64,000 bases of DNA from Okapia johnstoni (taxonomy: Eukaryota; Chordata; Mammalia; Artiodactyla; Giraffidae), in assembly GCA_024291935.2 (NCBI GenBank), contig CM044316.1:9106501-9170500 (forward strand), written 5' to 3'. The notes beneath the pieces were generated by a model. It saw nothing but the letters and a program-made list of their open reading frames with translations, searched no databases and had not been told where the DNA came from. This document shows positions 63,825 through 64,000 of this stretch, piece by piece. Position 1 is the first letter of the stretch. The number at the start of each line of letters is the position of its first letter. Both the position numbers and the translations under genes were made by a program.

Positions 63825-64000
63825 ATTCAGTTCAGTTCAGTCGCTCAGTCATGTCCGACTCTTTGTGACCCCATGAATTGCAGCACGCCAGGCCTCTCTG
63901 TCCACTACCAACTTCCGGAGTCTACCCAAACCCATGTCCATCAAGTCGGTGATGCCATTCAACCATCTCATCCTCTGTCGTCCCCTTTTCCTCCCGCCCC
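63825..64000 (-). mobile_element. BovB LINE 3' end (cut by window end)
   Basis: 'cagttcagttcagtcgctcag' to 'tttcctcccgcccc', reverse. It continues beyond the window. Opposite orientation to the BovB end at position 1. Confidence 0.93.

Overview
This window is intergenic or intronic DNA from a ruminant (bovid) nuclear genome, most likely Bos or a close relative. The diagnosis rests on the repeats. BovB (RTE-type) LINE copies, Bov-tA and Bov-A2 SINEs, cetartiodactyl CHR-type tRNA SINEs and a bovine-type young L1 3' end occur from end to end, over older mammalian repeats (MIR, L2, L1M, MLT1/MaLR LTRs, hAT relics). I found no intact host protein-coding gene. The longest open frames (253, 225 and 204 codons) are reverse transcriptase and endonuclease pieces of dead BovB copies. 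Family names are assigned by recognising consensus-like sequence by eye; no search was run, and most boundaries are good to about 5-20 bases.

Layout. 1-9.5 kb: a BovB 3' end, L2 pieces, several SINEs, an MLT1 LTR split by a BovB with a readable reverse transcriptase (4.9-6.5 kb), and an L1M 3' end split by two Bov-tA. 9.6-10.7 kb: little repeat content and an unexplained protein-like stretch. 10.7-24.4 kb: nested MLT1, L1, CHR, MIR and Bov-tA, including a four-layer nest at 18.0-18.9 kb, a mariner-type hairpin element at 20.28 kb and a 175-bp tandem duplication at 22.65 kb. 24.9-28.4 kb: a hAT relic, an L1 end, then a BovB carrying a Bov-A2, an RPL7 retropseudogene and a 72-bp filler insertion. 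29-38 kb: a class I-like solo LTR, an RPS29 retropseudogene, a Y1 RNA retropseudogene inside a hAT relic, and an LTR-like unit followed by a tRNA-Glu-like sequence. 38-45.9 kb: L1 and Bov-tA pieces, a near full-length but dead BovB (41.0-44.4 kb), and a foldback microsatellite (45.3 kb). 45.9-56 kb: a hAT relic with a fossil transposase, another MLT1 nest and further BovB pieces. 56-61 kb: two BovB copies with 5' inversions. 61-64 kb: L1M, CHR and Bov-tA, ending in a BovB 3' end that runs off the window.

The elements share machinery rather than a pathway. The ribosomal protein and Y RNA retrocopies and the MIR-containing retrocopy have A-rich tails and/or target-site duplications typical of LINE-mediated retroposition, and insertions nest into older insertions, so relative ages can be read directly. 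I see no undescribed gene system. The most informative items are the nested and rearranged retroposition events, the mariner hairpin as a possible microRNA-type precursor, and the protein-like segment at 9.6-10.0 kb.
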